Shown one piece after another: positions 42,073 to 53,200 of a DNA stretch of 64,000 bases; the first letter of the stretch is position 1; every line of letters begins with the position of its first letter. The position numbers and the translations under genes are program-made. The DNA comes from Tricholomella constricta (lineage: Eukaryota; Basidiomycota; Agaricomycetes; Agaricales; Lyophyllaceae). The DNA is taken from assembly GCA_013368375.1 (NCBI GenBank), contig JAACJP010000068.1, positions 45,239 to 109,238 of the forward strand, given 5' to 3'. The notes beneath the pieces were generated by a model. It made no database searches, was not told the DNA's origin, and saw only the letters and a list, made by a program, of their open reading frames with translations.

Positions 42073-42417
42073 TGTACGTGTGGCCGTTGAAAGCGCTACC
42101 TTGGGTGCAGGATATGAACCAACTTCAAGTTCGTGAAGAATACATACACGTGGTTTGCCATCAGTCAATTGTTGTCAAAACACACTGCTACATTCGTGGC
42201 GACATGAGTCTGAACAAGAATTGAAATTACGTAGATTACTGCTTGGCAGTTTTCTCCTGATAGCAAGTCGTCAACGAATGTAAAGATTCTACCGACAGAA
42301 ATCTACGCATAGTGTACTCAGGTCACCTCACTTGAAAGGGACGAACATCCACAAAATCAATCGAAACAGGTTCTGTAGTATTCCACGAGTATAAATTTGA
42401 ATCCCGTCCTGTTTCGA

Positions 42418-44037
42418 TCAACCACCCCGATGGCCGTCCCAATTTACTTTGCCCACCAGTGTCCGAAGCTCTTCTACGGCGGTATCTGTGGTCAAGCATT
42501 TACGAAGATAGAGCTCTTGCAGCGGTGCACCACCGCGCTCTCGCCGGTCCAGCAGGAAGCTCTTCAATTGGTCGATTTGTGCGCAATCTGGGACAAGTGT
42601 GCATTCCCGAAAAACCAGGCGGCGGAGCATTGCGAGCGGACACGAATTATCCGGACGAGTAAATTTTGTCAGTGCCTCCAGCAACTCGAAGCGGTCGTGA
42701 CTGTAAAAAATCAGTATATTTTCGATCATCTCCAAGCTCCCCAACGCCGTCGCCCAATCGTTCGTGAAAGACATGTTCCGGTCCTCAAAACTTTTCAAGG
42801 ACTGCAACGGGAGCGACCTAAAGACGTCCTGAATTGTTTGTATTGATTGGGACTCTGCCATCTGAGGTAATATTTCGATCTTGAGGGGGGGTAAGAGACT
42901 TTGTGGCGGGATTAGGAATGTGTCCCGATTCCACATCCTCAGATATATTTCTCCAGTGCTCCTTCGCACGAGCGCGAGACGCAAGATCGGTCCCAATCGT
43001 TCTCCGAGAAGAATACAAATATCCCGGAAACTGTACCTTGCATCCACGGTCCTCAAATGGGCGATCTTCAATGTGAAGATGGCGGTAGAAGGATAGATCA
43101 GGTTCCGTAGAAGAATGAGACCATTGTAAATTTGATCTGTGGAGATCTTGACCTTGATTGTGTGCAGGTTGGGGAGGGCTTTCGGGCCTACGCTTTCGTT
43201 TGTGACCAGAGCGACGTCGAATATGTGGGATAGATAGATGTCTTCGAGGTGGGGCAGTTTAGCAAGCACACCTCTGAAGTCACCCCATGAGGTGTAACCC
43301 GTATTTGAAAGCCACAGGTGTGTGAGGGCAGGAAACACCGAAGACCTGCTGGATAGTCTGCAGTGCCGGAGTTGGAGGGAGCGCAGACGAGGTGCATCTG
43401 ATAAAAACGAGTCGGAAAATGAGAGGGGAGAGTGTTTGCCCTCAAGATTGATGTTGCATGTCTCCAACAAAGGCGCAGAATGGACAGTTCCAAGAATGAG
43501 CACCGAAGCTTCATGATGATGAGCATCATGATTATCGAGTTTCCTGTAATAAACGCTGAAATCCCGAATGCGAAACATGTTCTCGCACATGGGTTCCAAA
43601 ACTTGGGTATAAAGGTGTGGCCGCAAGCATTGGACTGCGGTCAATGGGGCCAATTTCGAACGCTCCAGCATCAAATTTGTCAATGGGCTCGGGAAATAAA
43701 TGTAGCTCCAGAGGTTAGGACAGTCCAGTGCAACGCGACGCCAGTGTGAGCACACGTAAGTGAGACGTGTCCGTTGAAGGAGTGAAACTTTGTCGAAGGC
43801 GTACACGTCCGAATCGTCTCGTATAGGCTGGGCAACAATTTCGAAAATGGTGGAAAGGATTTCGGGAGGGAGTCGAGCGGTAATGTTCAGACTGTTATAG
43901 CGCTCTTCCCATGTTCGAATCGCCTCGTACAGGACATCGATTTCATGGCAAATTGTTACGTATGCTCTTGCCTTCGTCGCCTTGCTGCTGAACGCAGATG
44001 CACCCACATCGGTGTCGGAATATGTCAACGTTGGCAC
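42418..44037 (-). CDS. F-box / leucine-rich-repeat-like protein (second), start unresolved
   Basis: A long coding exon. It opens with a coiled segment (EIDVLYEAIRTWEERYNSL), then ITARLPPEILSTIFEIVAQP and RLTYVCSHWRRVALDCPNLW, a classic fungal F-box. Spaced leucine-rich stretches follow to NWDGHRGG and a stop at 42418. No in-frame ATG precedes the F-box: the left limit of the open frame starts with GTG, and the nearby ATG at about 44053 is in another frame. The first exon must therefore lie further upstream or be joined by an intron I could not place. About 540 residues are visible. It is transcribed the same way as the preceding F-box gene but is not a close duplicate. Confidence 0.78.
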   Translation of the reverse strand: MPTLTYSDTDVGASAFSSKATKARAYVTICHEIDVLYEAIRTWEERYNSLNITARLPPEILSTIFEIVAQPIRDDSDVYAFDKVSLLQRTRLTYVCSHWRRVALDCPNLWSYIYFPSPLTNLMLERSKLAPLTAVQCLRPHLYTQVLEPMCENMFRIRDFSVYYRKLDNHDAHHHEASVLILGTVHSAPLLETCNINLEGKHSPLSFSDSFLSDAPRLRSLQLRHCRLSSRSSVFPALTHLWLSNTGYTSWGDFRGVLAKLPHLEDIYLSHIFDVALVTNESVGPKALPNLHTIKVKISTDQIYNGLILLRNLIYPSTAIFTLKIAHLRTVDARYSFRDICILLGERLGPILRLALVRRSTGEIYLRMWNRDTFLIPPQSLLPPLKIEILPQMAESQSIQTIQDVFRSLPLQSLKSFEDRNMSFTNDWATALGSLEMIENILIFYSHDRFELLEALTKFTRPDNSCPLAMLRRLVFRECTLVPDCAQIDQLKSFLLDRRERGGAPLQELYLRKCLTTDTAVEELRTLVGKVNWDGHRGG

Positions 44038-44589
44038 TATCAGTGGCCATTAGAGCCATCAAAACAATGGGTATATGTATCTTACTCCTTTACGCCTTCT
44101 TATCGTAAGATGGACTCTCGAAACTGAGATCAAAGATATCCTGATGATCATGATTTTGAGATGACCTTGATAGAATATTGTGCTGAAGCTTACAAGGAAT
44201 GGTCGATGTGCTCGGAACCGGTCAGCAAGTAAAGCAAATGTTGCGAAGGAAAATGGAGTGGTGGTACAACGACCTTGCGGAATTCGTTCCGAATTGATAC
44301 AGAGATGATGATCGTCCGCGAGAAGCCTGACAGCATCTATCCATCACTGGCATCACGCCACTTGGGGGTCATGCGGCATTCTGCCAAAAACGCTAACTGG
44401 GTTGTGTGGGCCGATGAACGGCAGGTCCGAGTTCTATCTCGGTGAAATAACGTGATTTATCGGCTGCCCAACAGCTGCTGATAACGCCACATGGTGTAGT
44501 TGGTCCCAACGCCCACTTATTACTCTTACATAGTTTGCGGGCGGTCCGGGACGCGTATGTCTTCGCAGACATGTGTCATCTTCACCACT
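44038..44589. other. Intergenic, possible first exon of the second F-box gene
   Basis: Should contain the missing 5' end and promoter of the minus-strand F-box gene. Nothing else is recognised. Confidence 0.35.
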
Positions 44590-45075
44590 GACTGATTGAA
44601 ACGATGTCCACTTCAACGCAGGTGGATGTTGTCGCGGCTACTCTTGGCTGTGGAAACTTCGGATTGACTGAAACGACATCCACTCCTACGCAGGTGGATG
44701 TTGTCGCGGCTACCCTTGGCTGTGGTTCGATGTTGTCGCGGCTACTCTCGGTTGCGGAAACGTTAGACGCGTATCGCGGCTACTCTTGGCTGTGGAAACT
44801 TCGGAATGACTGAAACGACATCCACTCCTACGCAGGTGGATGTTGTCGCGGCTACTCTTAGCTACGGAAACCCCGACGACCGATTGAAACGATGTTCACT
44901 CCTACGCAGGTGGATGTTGTCGCGGCTACTCTTGGCCGTGGCTCGATGTTGTCGCGGCTACTCTCGGTTGCGCCACTCCTACGCAGGTGGATGTTTTCGC
45001 GGCTACTCTTGGCTGTGGAAACTTGGGACTGACTGAAACGACATCCACTCCTACGCAGGTGGATGTTGTCGCGAG
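44590..45075. repeat. Minisatellite of about 35-75-bp mixed units
   Basis: Units built from cctacgcaggtggatgttgt, cgcggctactcttggctgtg, gaaact and tcggattgactgaaacgac recur about seven times. Some copies are truncated, giving mixed unit lengths. It lies about 120 bases beyond the 3' end of the MYND-finger gene. No coding function is seen; the frames across it are repeat shadows. Confidence 0.92.
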
Positions 45076-45198
45076 CATTGACGATGATATTCATAATATG
45101 TTTAACATCTTCTGTCAGTCATAAATTTGTCCATAAAATTTTAGCTGTACGTCGTATACTCGTTATTGATAATACAAAAGCTATCGCTGCAGGGCGCG

Positions 45199-46266
45199 TT
45201 ACTTTTTATTGTTGTGGGGCCTTTTTGCTCTATCTGCACGTTCTGCAGCCTTCGCGGTGCCTCTTTTATCTGTGCCTGATCCGGTCCCTTTACGTTGCCG
45301 TCGTTCCTCGTACGCCTCGTCGTCGTCCTTCATATGCGCCTCAAATAACATCTGTACGTCATCAATCGTGACCTTGGTCTCGTAGCCGTTTTTGCTCTGC
45401 GCCACCAGTCTGTTCTTGGGAATCTGATTCAATACGAAGGTGCCGATTGTCACGGTATCCCTGGTGTCCGGAAATTGTCCAGCGTCGTGGACGTTGATTA
45501 ACAATCGAAAAGCCCATAGTGTGTCGTGGGGGACGTTGGGATCGTCATTTCTGTAGATTCCGTCAACTTTTTTCTGCATGGCATCCAACTTTGCGTTCAG
45601 AGGCTTGAGGTATGGGTGTGCTCGGTCGATAACGTCGCATCGCAGATACTTTAGCTCGTGATAATTTGAAGCCGGTTCTCCGGCGATTCTGCTAGTAACC
45701 AACACCCTTTGCACGCCTCGGGACGTAACAAGATGTTCGATGAATCGCGGAAGGTCGGTGTTCATGTGCGCTAGCGCACCGTACATCGAAGCGAGGTCCC
45801 AGCCATATTGTTGCTCCCATTTGAATAGCATGTCTTCGACGGGCGTGCTGGACTTTCCCTGAACGTCTTTGCAGACAGCGGCATGTGCGCTCCAGTCTTT
45901 CTGTTGACAGACTTCGTCCTATAACAAAGATGTGAGTTGGTTAACATTCAGCAGGTCTAACACGATTGTCACTAACACAGTATCCCATTGCTCGACAGTT
46001 GTTACACCACCGAGTGGCGCGGAGACTGTTTGCCTTTCCGCATCCGGCACAATACTCTTTTGCTAGCTGAATGACTCGCGGTGAACGGTTAGTACGGGCG
46101 TTTCGTCATGTTGCACACGCACCATCCTCCAAATATCCCTATCTGTAAATGCTTTTTTGTTTTTCAAGACCATACATGCGGTTTTGGTGTAATGGCCCGC
46201 CTTCGACTTCTGTAGCCATTCTTCGAGGTTAATCTGCGGGGATGTTGGGCTGATTATGTGGAACAT
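45199..46266 (-). CDS. MYND-type zinc-finger protein
   Basis: Exon 1 as read starts at the ATG 46266 (MFHIISPTSPQINLEEWLQK) and runs to KKAFTDRDIWRM. A 57-nt intron (GTGCGT, branch CTAAC, acceptor TTCAG) joins LAKEYCAGCGKANSLRATRW and CNNCRAMGYC. A second intron (GTTAGT...TATAG) joins DEVCQQKDWSAHAAVCK. This is a complete MYND pattern of C-x2-C, C-x2-C, YC, C, H and C. The rest, EDMLFKWEQQYGWDLASMYG to the basic tail KRPHNNKK, is a region common in agaricomycete MYND proteins. About 280 residues. MYND fingers mediate protein contacts; no SET domain is present. Further 5' exons may exist above 46266. Confidence 0.82.
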
Positions 46267-46796
46267 CGTAAAGTGTGCAATTTGGTCGAAAGGTTCTGCA
46301 GTGTCATGTCCTTTTATGTATTTTTTTCCCGTGACTTGTTCTGTACAAACTGCGCCCCCCTGCTTATCTTCGTTGCACAGCTTGCTTGCGGGCCTTCATT
46401 ATGTATTCGTCTTTGGTGGGACCTCTGACTTCGGAGTACATCGCGAAACATTTCTCCAGGGCCAAAGGCGAAAGTCTATTGAAATATGTGCGTCCGTACT
46501 TCTTTGTCCTCAATATCCATGTGCATCGTGTTCAGTATCGTTCTTTATTTCTATCAGTTAGCGCGACCGGTGGCTTGTGAATGCGGTGTCGAAGTCAAAT
46601 TACCGAACGCAATCTGGTGTCCACACTGTATGACGAAGGTTTCCTGTGTTAGTCTGACCACCCCCTGCGTCGCACGCTGGACCTTGTACTGACTGATTTC
46701 TGTGATTGTTCGCAGAGTTACGACTGCCTTGCTTCTCATCTCAAAGCCGGCCCAAAAAGATGTTTTTATTCGGTCCCAAAGACGCCGCAAGGATAT

Positions 46797-47258
46797 ATGC
46801 TCATACAGTGGGCGCGAAAGCATGGCCGTCTCTTGGCAGGCATTATCTTCACCAAGATTTGTCTCCAAAAGATACCCAGAGACGCCGCCTCCTTCTGTGC
46901 TACACGTTATGTCCAGATGACTGTTGTTGCACGCAATGCTACGACCCTTCCTCCCACGTTGACCAACATCTCCTACGCAGGCTTTGCAGCACTCGCAAAA
47001 AGTGATGTTTACTCAGGCCTGGATTATCATCCGTCCAGCCTCTGTTCTCAGAACGGTCTCAATATAGGTCTGTTTATCACGCTGAGCAAAACCAATCCAC
47101 CTATTCCATCTGTTGAGCCTCCTAAATTTGACGACGGGTTTGCCACCTTTCTAATCTCTACTTTCGACTGGCCGCGCGACTTCTGGTACATCCCACTCGA
47201 TATTCTCAAAGGATTATTAGACGTGATGGAAAAGGAGGACATTTTATTGGGTGCTTGA
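46797..47258 (+). CDS. Unrecognised open frame
   Basis: 153 codons from the ATG (MLIQWARKHGRLLAGIIFTK) to DVMEKEDILLGA. The frame stays open for some 30 codons upstream, to an AG acceptor-like site at about 46712. It has balanced composition (DYHPSSLCSQNGLNIGLFIT, FLISTFDWPRDFWYIPLDIL), so it may be the last exon of a real gene or a captured fragment next to the Helitron. I recognise no domain. It runs opposite to the MYND gene and the Helitron gene, in the gap between them. Confidence 0.35.
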   Translation: MLIQWARKHGRLLAGIIFTKICLQKIPRDAASFCATRYVQMTVVARNATTLPPTLTNISYAGFAALAKSDVYSGLDYHPSSLCSQNGLNIGLFITLSKTNPPIPSVEPPKFDDGFATFLISTFDWPRDFWYIPLDILKGLLDVMEKEDILLGA

Positions 47259-47261
47259 GAG

Positions 47262-50200
47262 GTATAGAGTGTACTTTTTATTATTGCTCCTGCCAACATG
47301 TCCGATACTCTTTTCAGGAATATCTTTCTAGCAACAATTTAGAGTATATTTAGTAACGAACTTGGGTGATGTTGCAACGTGAACATGATGAAATTCATAC
47401 TCATAATATTTCCAACATATCTTCAACGCAGCTTACTACATCGCAACACAATCCAGTTATGCGCTCTCCTCCAATTCACTGCGCAACGAGTAGCCTCACG
47501 ATGACCCCACAGGCCCGATCAACGTTGAAAAGCGTTGTAGCTAGTCTTCGTACTTGAAGGCGCCAAATAACGGTGACCCCATTATTTCCATAACTCATTC
47601 TAATGACAACATCAATGGTTACCCGATCAAGTCATACGTGCATACACAGCAATTATAGCGTTGCGTGTACCAAGCGATCGAAGGTCCACTGCAGCTATAT
47701 GACCCTCGCAAATCATTGCACCACCCGCAACCATCCCGTCATGCGACCAGACTATGGCAGCCGGGGACAGCACACGGCAGGTGAAATGATGCTCCCCGTG
47801 ATAAACAACCCCTGCAAGGTTATAGGAGACTTCGTGTGGGCCTTGCGGAGGCAGTGTGACAGGGACTGTCAGTCCAAAGGTAAACGTAATATCACTTTTG
47901 GTCAAGTCAAATGCTAACACCGGTGGTGCATCGACAAATTTGTAGGCTCTGACAAGTTCTCTACGGCAGGAGCCACAGGAAGACGAGACTTTAACACGAA
48001 AATTCCGTACGTAATCTTGGAGCGACGTATCCGCCGTCATAGGCAGAGGTGTAATAAGGCAATTTGACAGTGAATTGGGGGCTGAGTTGACAGGATGCTG
48101 CGCTGGGCACATTCTCACTGATGTCATTACATCCTCCGCAGTCTCTAACAGCTGATCGAGCATGGAGTGTACACTTGTATACTGACCCCATGGGAAGACA
48201 GCGGGTGCGGCACGGAAGAGATCGTATCGCAACTCATCCCGCACCTTTTCGAGGTTTCTGACATGTGCTGAGCCTGTATAGTTAGCGAAGCCAGCAATAA
48301 GAGGTCCCATAAACTCTGGGTTCAGATCCGAGAGGACACCTGCTTGGTTTTGCGGTATTACCCGCCATATATGGTGGACCATTGCAATGACCGTGTCATA
48401 TGCACAACTGTTATCTCTCCACGGTGTCCCAATAGGTGCATTATCATCTATCCGGCTATCTGAACCTGAACTGTGCATGTTCTTCGCTTTCTTCCGACTC
48501 GGCATATCAATCGACAGATTATTGCCAGACTTTCGTTTGGTGCCCGGCTCTGTACCTCTCGCAGGGACGAAGTTGTTTTTCGGTGAGTCGGGGTTTTTCT
48601 TTGCTGTCTTACCTAGAATCTCCCACTCAACGTCCTTGACGACCCAATCCAAGAATGGATCAGATTTCCCCCAGCGTATCGCGCGGTTAATGGTGCTTGG
48701 CATGTAATCCAAGCCCTTGCACTTCCGAAAGGAGTCAATCAACGTATTTCTTCTGTCTGCGTCGTGCATCCCTTTGGGCAGCTTTCCATCATAACGCAGT
48801 TGCGTTATATTGTCGAGTAACTCAAGTTCACGGAACTCTTGGCGCAAGGCACCCGACGCACCACCTGTGACTTTCCTTGCATCAAACCCCTGTACCAGAA
48901 GTGTCCCTTGTGCGGACTTTCCGCGTGAAAGAGCAGTATAAATCGCATGGTGAGAACGACTGTTGTTCACGTGCACTACATTCGATTCACGCGTCTTTCC
49001 CTGCGAGGCGTATTCTGTCATTGCAAAATTTGGCAGAATCTCAACCTGAGAGCGTGAAACATTCAAAGAAGAATCATCCGGAAGCGAGCAGACGGTGTCA
49101 ACCGAGGACCTTGTTAACGGAACAACATTACGAGGTAAGCCAGGTATGTCGACAGGCTTGGGCGGCTTTGACAGACGTACAAAGAGGGTATCCAGTATCC
49201 GTTGACCATGAGATCCTGTCGCCGATTGCCACGAGTGAACGAATCCCTCTTGTCCACGTGTAATACATAACTCAGTCGCAGCATTCTGACGGATCATGAC
49301 GGGGAGACCGACACACAGCGATAACTTTCCTGGGATGATCTTCGTATTCGAACTATGCGGTGAATCCCATAGCGCTTTCTGCATCTTTTCTTCTACCAAC
49401 TGTTTCGTAATCCTAGCTCTTTTGCCCGCTACCTTTCTTTGCTTCTGGATTTTTGGGTCCTCCGGCGGCGCGACGAGGTCCTCAGAATAGAAATCGACCA
49501 GCTGCTGGTCAGTTTCCTCTGCGAACCTTTGCGTCCCCAGAACATTGATCGCATCCTTGTCGACATTGAACGACGTGATAACAGATACATTACGAAATCT
49601 TTCTTCAGCGATACTTGAACGACCGGGCAGAGCACTCGACATCCGTGACCGTAAGAAGGCCAAATCTTCAGGCGTACATGACTTGTAACGCATGTTCTCC
49701 AAAGCACGCCTGAAACTTATGTCCTCTGGGGATACCTTTTGTTGACGTTCGTTTTTCCGCAAGATGACGACAGTCGTGATTTGGTGCCAAAGCGCTTTTC
49801 CAATGGCTGATTCTTGATCTCGTAACGAAACACCCGACGTTCCGACAGTGCGACTATATAACGAAACACTTTCCCCGCCCATTGCTGGTGGAAGCTGAGC
49901 AAAATCACCAGCGAAAATCATGTTCATCCCCCCAAAAGGTACTTCTGGTTTACTTAACACTTTAGCCAATCGAGCACTAATTGCATAAAGGTCGCGACAG
50001 GACAACATCGACACTTCATCGAAGAAGACATAATCCACACCAGTAAGTCGAGATCTGACTTGCGCGAGCTGAGTATTCGTCTGCTCATGCATGTCAGATA
50101 TACCAAACATGTAGTGGTAAGTTGATCCTCCGAGAAGAGATGCGGCAGTGCCTGTGGGGGCCACTACCACAAACCTATGAGGCTCTTTTCTGATGTCAAA

Positions 50201-53200
50201 GAATGCACTTAAGGCCGTCAAAACTTGGGTTTTACCTGTTCCTCCCATTCCTCCGATGTACATTTTGAGGGGTTCAGATGAGGGGTTGACAGCATGATTT
50301 GCGACGATAGTGAATGCCCGCTGCTGTTCTTTGTTCAAGGTGAAATCAGCTATGACCGTTTTTATAGCTGCAGACCACTCTTTGGACTTGCATGCTTTCT
50401 CCAAGTAAGACTTATCAACGACGTTGACGATGTTTGGGTCTGGATACAATTCCTGGGATTTCTTAGAAACAGGCAAATCATCTAACCGTTTCTCAAGGAT
50501 GCCAGCCCTTTCATTCATTACAGTCGCTTTCCACTGACTCCCAGGCTGATAGACACTTGGCGGCTTCGGTTTTAGGTCTGTATCCGTTGGGAGCAGTGTC
50601 GGTTCCGGGGTAGGCCAACCAAGATTCCTCACGATGGCGCTCATTTCTTGCATGGCAGCATCTCTTGACCGACGAGCATTTCCTATCTTGGTCAAAAAAG
50701 AATCGTCTGGATCCTTATTAGCAGCAGCTTCGTCAAACGTGTAATCGTGAATGTGCTCATCTTGTTCAAAATCAGCTAGGTAAGACTTTTCGGCATCTAG
50801 AGTCCAACTTGGTAATTGGGCGTTACCCTTCTTCATTTGCGCATGAAAATCGTCCTGGGCATCCATGCACTCATACTGGATGTTGAAGTTTTTCATAAAA
50901 GTCTGGTGCCGCAAGGTAAATTGCTCTGCATTGAATGCGTCTTCCCAAGTGCTTTGACTAGCTTTCAAATCTAAACCTGATCTCCAGGGCTTAAAGAAGG
51001 TAAGCATCGTTGCACAGTAATATTCGCGATCCCCTCTATCTGAGCACGGCAAAGGCTTACCCGTAAAATTAGGTACATTAGCATATTTAGCATCTAAACA
51101 GAGGGTGCTGTGGGTCGTAGCCAACGGATGACGTCCGGCCTGGAACCTATGAATAGTGCCACCAGCACGATAATTTCTGTTGCTTGGACCACCGCCTCCA
51201 AGATAGGAGCTCTCATGTTCCATTTGATAGGCCTCTGTATCGTGAAGCCCGTCAGAACTAGCAGCATATTTCTCAGTATGGCCCTTAACTCGCGTACACC
51301 TGGATACCCAGTCGTACAGACACATACATTCGAGCTCAGGAGCGCGAAACATGTAATCGTAAACTGGTGAGAGCCCCACGACCCGCCCGTTACGTTGTAG
51401 TAGTATAACCCGCTCAGGGAGACAGGCATGCTTGAATTCCTGGTCCGGCCACGCAGACAAAACTTCGGTAACAAAACTCTGCCAATGGAAATTCCGAAAT
51501 CGATGACTCTTGTAATGGTCAGGGTTACCAAGAAGGTATAGGCATATCATTGGGGAGCCCATTTCCAGCTTAGTTGTGAGTGAATTCACGATTTTTGTCA
51601 TAAGCGTTCTTGCTTTTTCCTGGCGTGTAGCCGAGCCACCCAATACCTCGGTATTTTTCTGAAAAATCGATTGAACTGTCTCAAATATGATGCAAGTCTT
51701 CAACGAGGTCTTTGTGACATATTTGGTTACATAGTACATGACACCCTTTATCGCGGTTCCTGACCGCAGGCTGGTGACGTCGGTGTTACAACGGAAGAGG
51801 TAAGTAACGGTAGCCGATACGGTATTCATCCATGCCTCTAACTTTTTGATATGCAGAGAGCCGGTCGCCGGATCTACTTCAGTTTCTGTGTAGATCGGGC
51901 GTGGAAAACGACCACGACACCTACCCCACTTGTTGTCCAAGCAACCGGCATACTGTTTGCTCTTACTTTGGGAACCATCCCGATTGATAGTAGATCGACA
52001 ACTGTGGACGTTAGACCGGAACAATATATCATCTACAGTGAACCTAAACCGAGACCACCAGGAATCCAAACTCTCACAGCGCTCGCAGGACTTACATGAA
52101 TCTGTGCACTTCTCGGGAGGTGCCTCAGGTAGAGTCAGAGTTGGATTTTGATAGGTTGGATCTTCTGCAGCTACAGTGAGAGCAGCATCGACATCATCCA
52201 TTGACCCGGTGCAGAACTCGCCCTGGTGAGCGGCCTCTAAATATCGAACGAGTTGCTGCTGGAAAGGTGAGTCGGGATCCATGATTGCCTTGCGTGCTTC
52301 CTCAGGCGTCAAACCATTCCTAATCCACAAGAGAAGATGGAGATGCAAAGTAAGACGTCCCTGTTGCTCTACTGTCCCATAATATGCTGAAGTCTCCCCA
52401 TATATCCCGGCATGGTCAGTACCGAATCCCAAGACGTGCTTAATAAACAGCTTCACCATAAAATCAAAGAAACGAGCAGCCGCAACAGGATTTTTTGCAA
52501 TAAGCCGGAAGCGCTCGTCATAGCCCCTGATCAACGGTTGAAATGTCTCCTTTTCATCCGCGAAATACAAGCAGATGGGGTGGGACATGTCAGAGGGTGA
52601 TAGGGTAATGTACCATGACGGCGCCCCTTGATTAGCAACAAGGGACCAAATCTCATTTCTCATATATTTTTTGCTGGAGACCGAGCCATCGACCTTCCCG
52701 CCCACATGGTCGAGGTCTCTGATAACCTGAAAGCATGCCTTCTCATCCTCCGTCACAGGCTTTACCACTTCGCCTTGGGCCATCCTTTTTGCTATGTCCC
52801 CAAGTACATCTTGATTCACAGATAGGAGGCGGTCCGTAATGTCGTCAAAATTCTTGGAATCCACCGCGAGATAACCGCCCGTTGCAGCCGCTTTGATCTG
52901 GCGATGGCTAAATGCAGCAAATGGGAATGCAAGGTCGGTCTGAAAGCGCTTATCATGATACATAAGCAAGTGCTTTTTGTGCAGATCATCAGATAAGGAC
53001 GTCGAGCCAACGCCACCCAACCCATAGGGAAACAGCCACGGGAACATCTGCGGATACAGGTCAGGATTGTTATATATTGATTCCATTTTGTTGTGTTGGC
53101 CCACTCGTAGGGCCATACCCCCAGAGTTCCAATGCTCCATCGCCATGCCTTTGAGTGCTTCAACAGTGTTAGTACCCATTTGCTCACCTGTCAGTCCATG

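Noticed and set aside
44604..45036. Open frames across the minisatellite
   Set aside because: Repeat-derived; they change frame with unit truncations and lack a start context.
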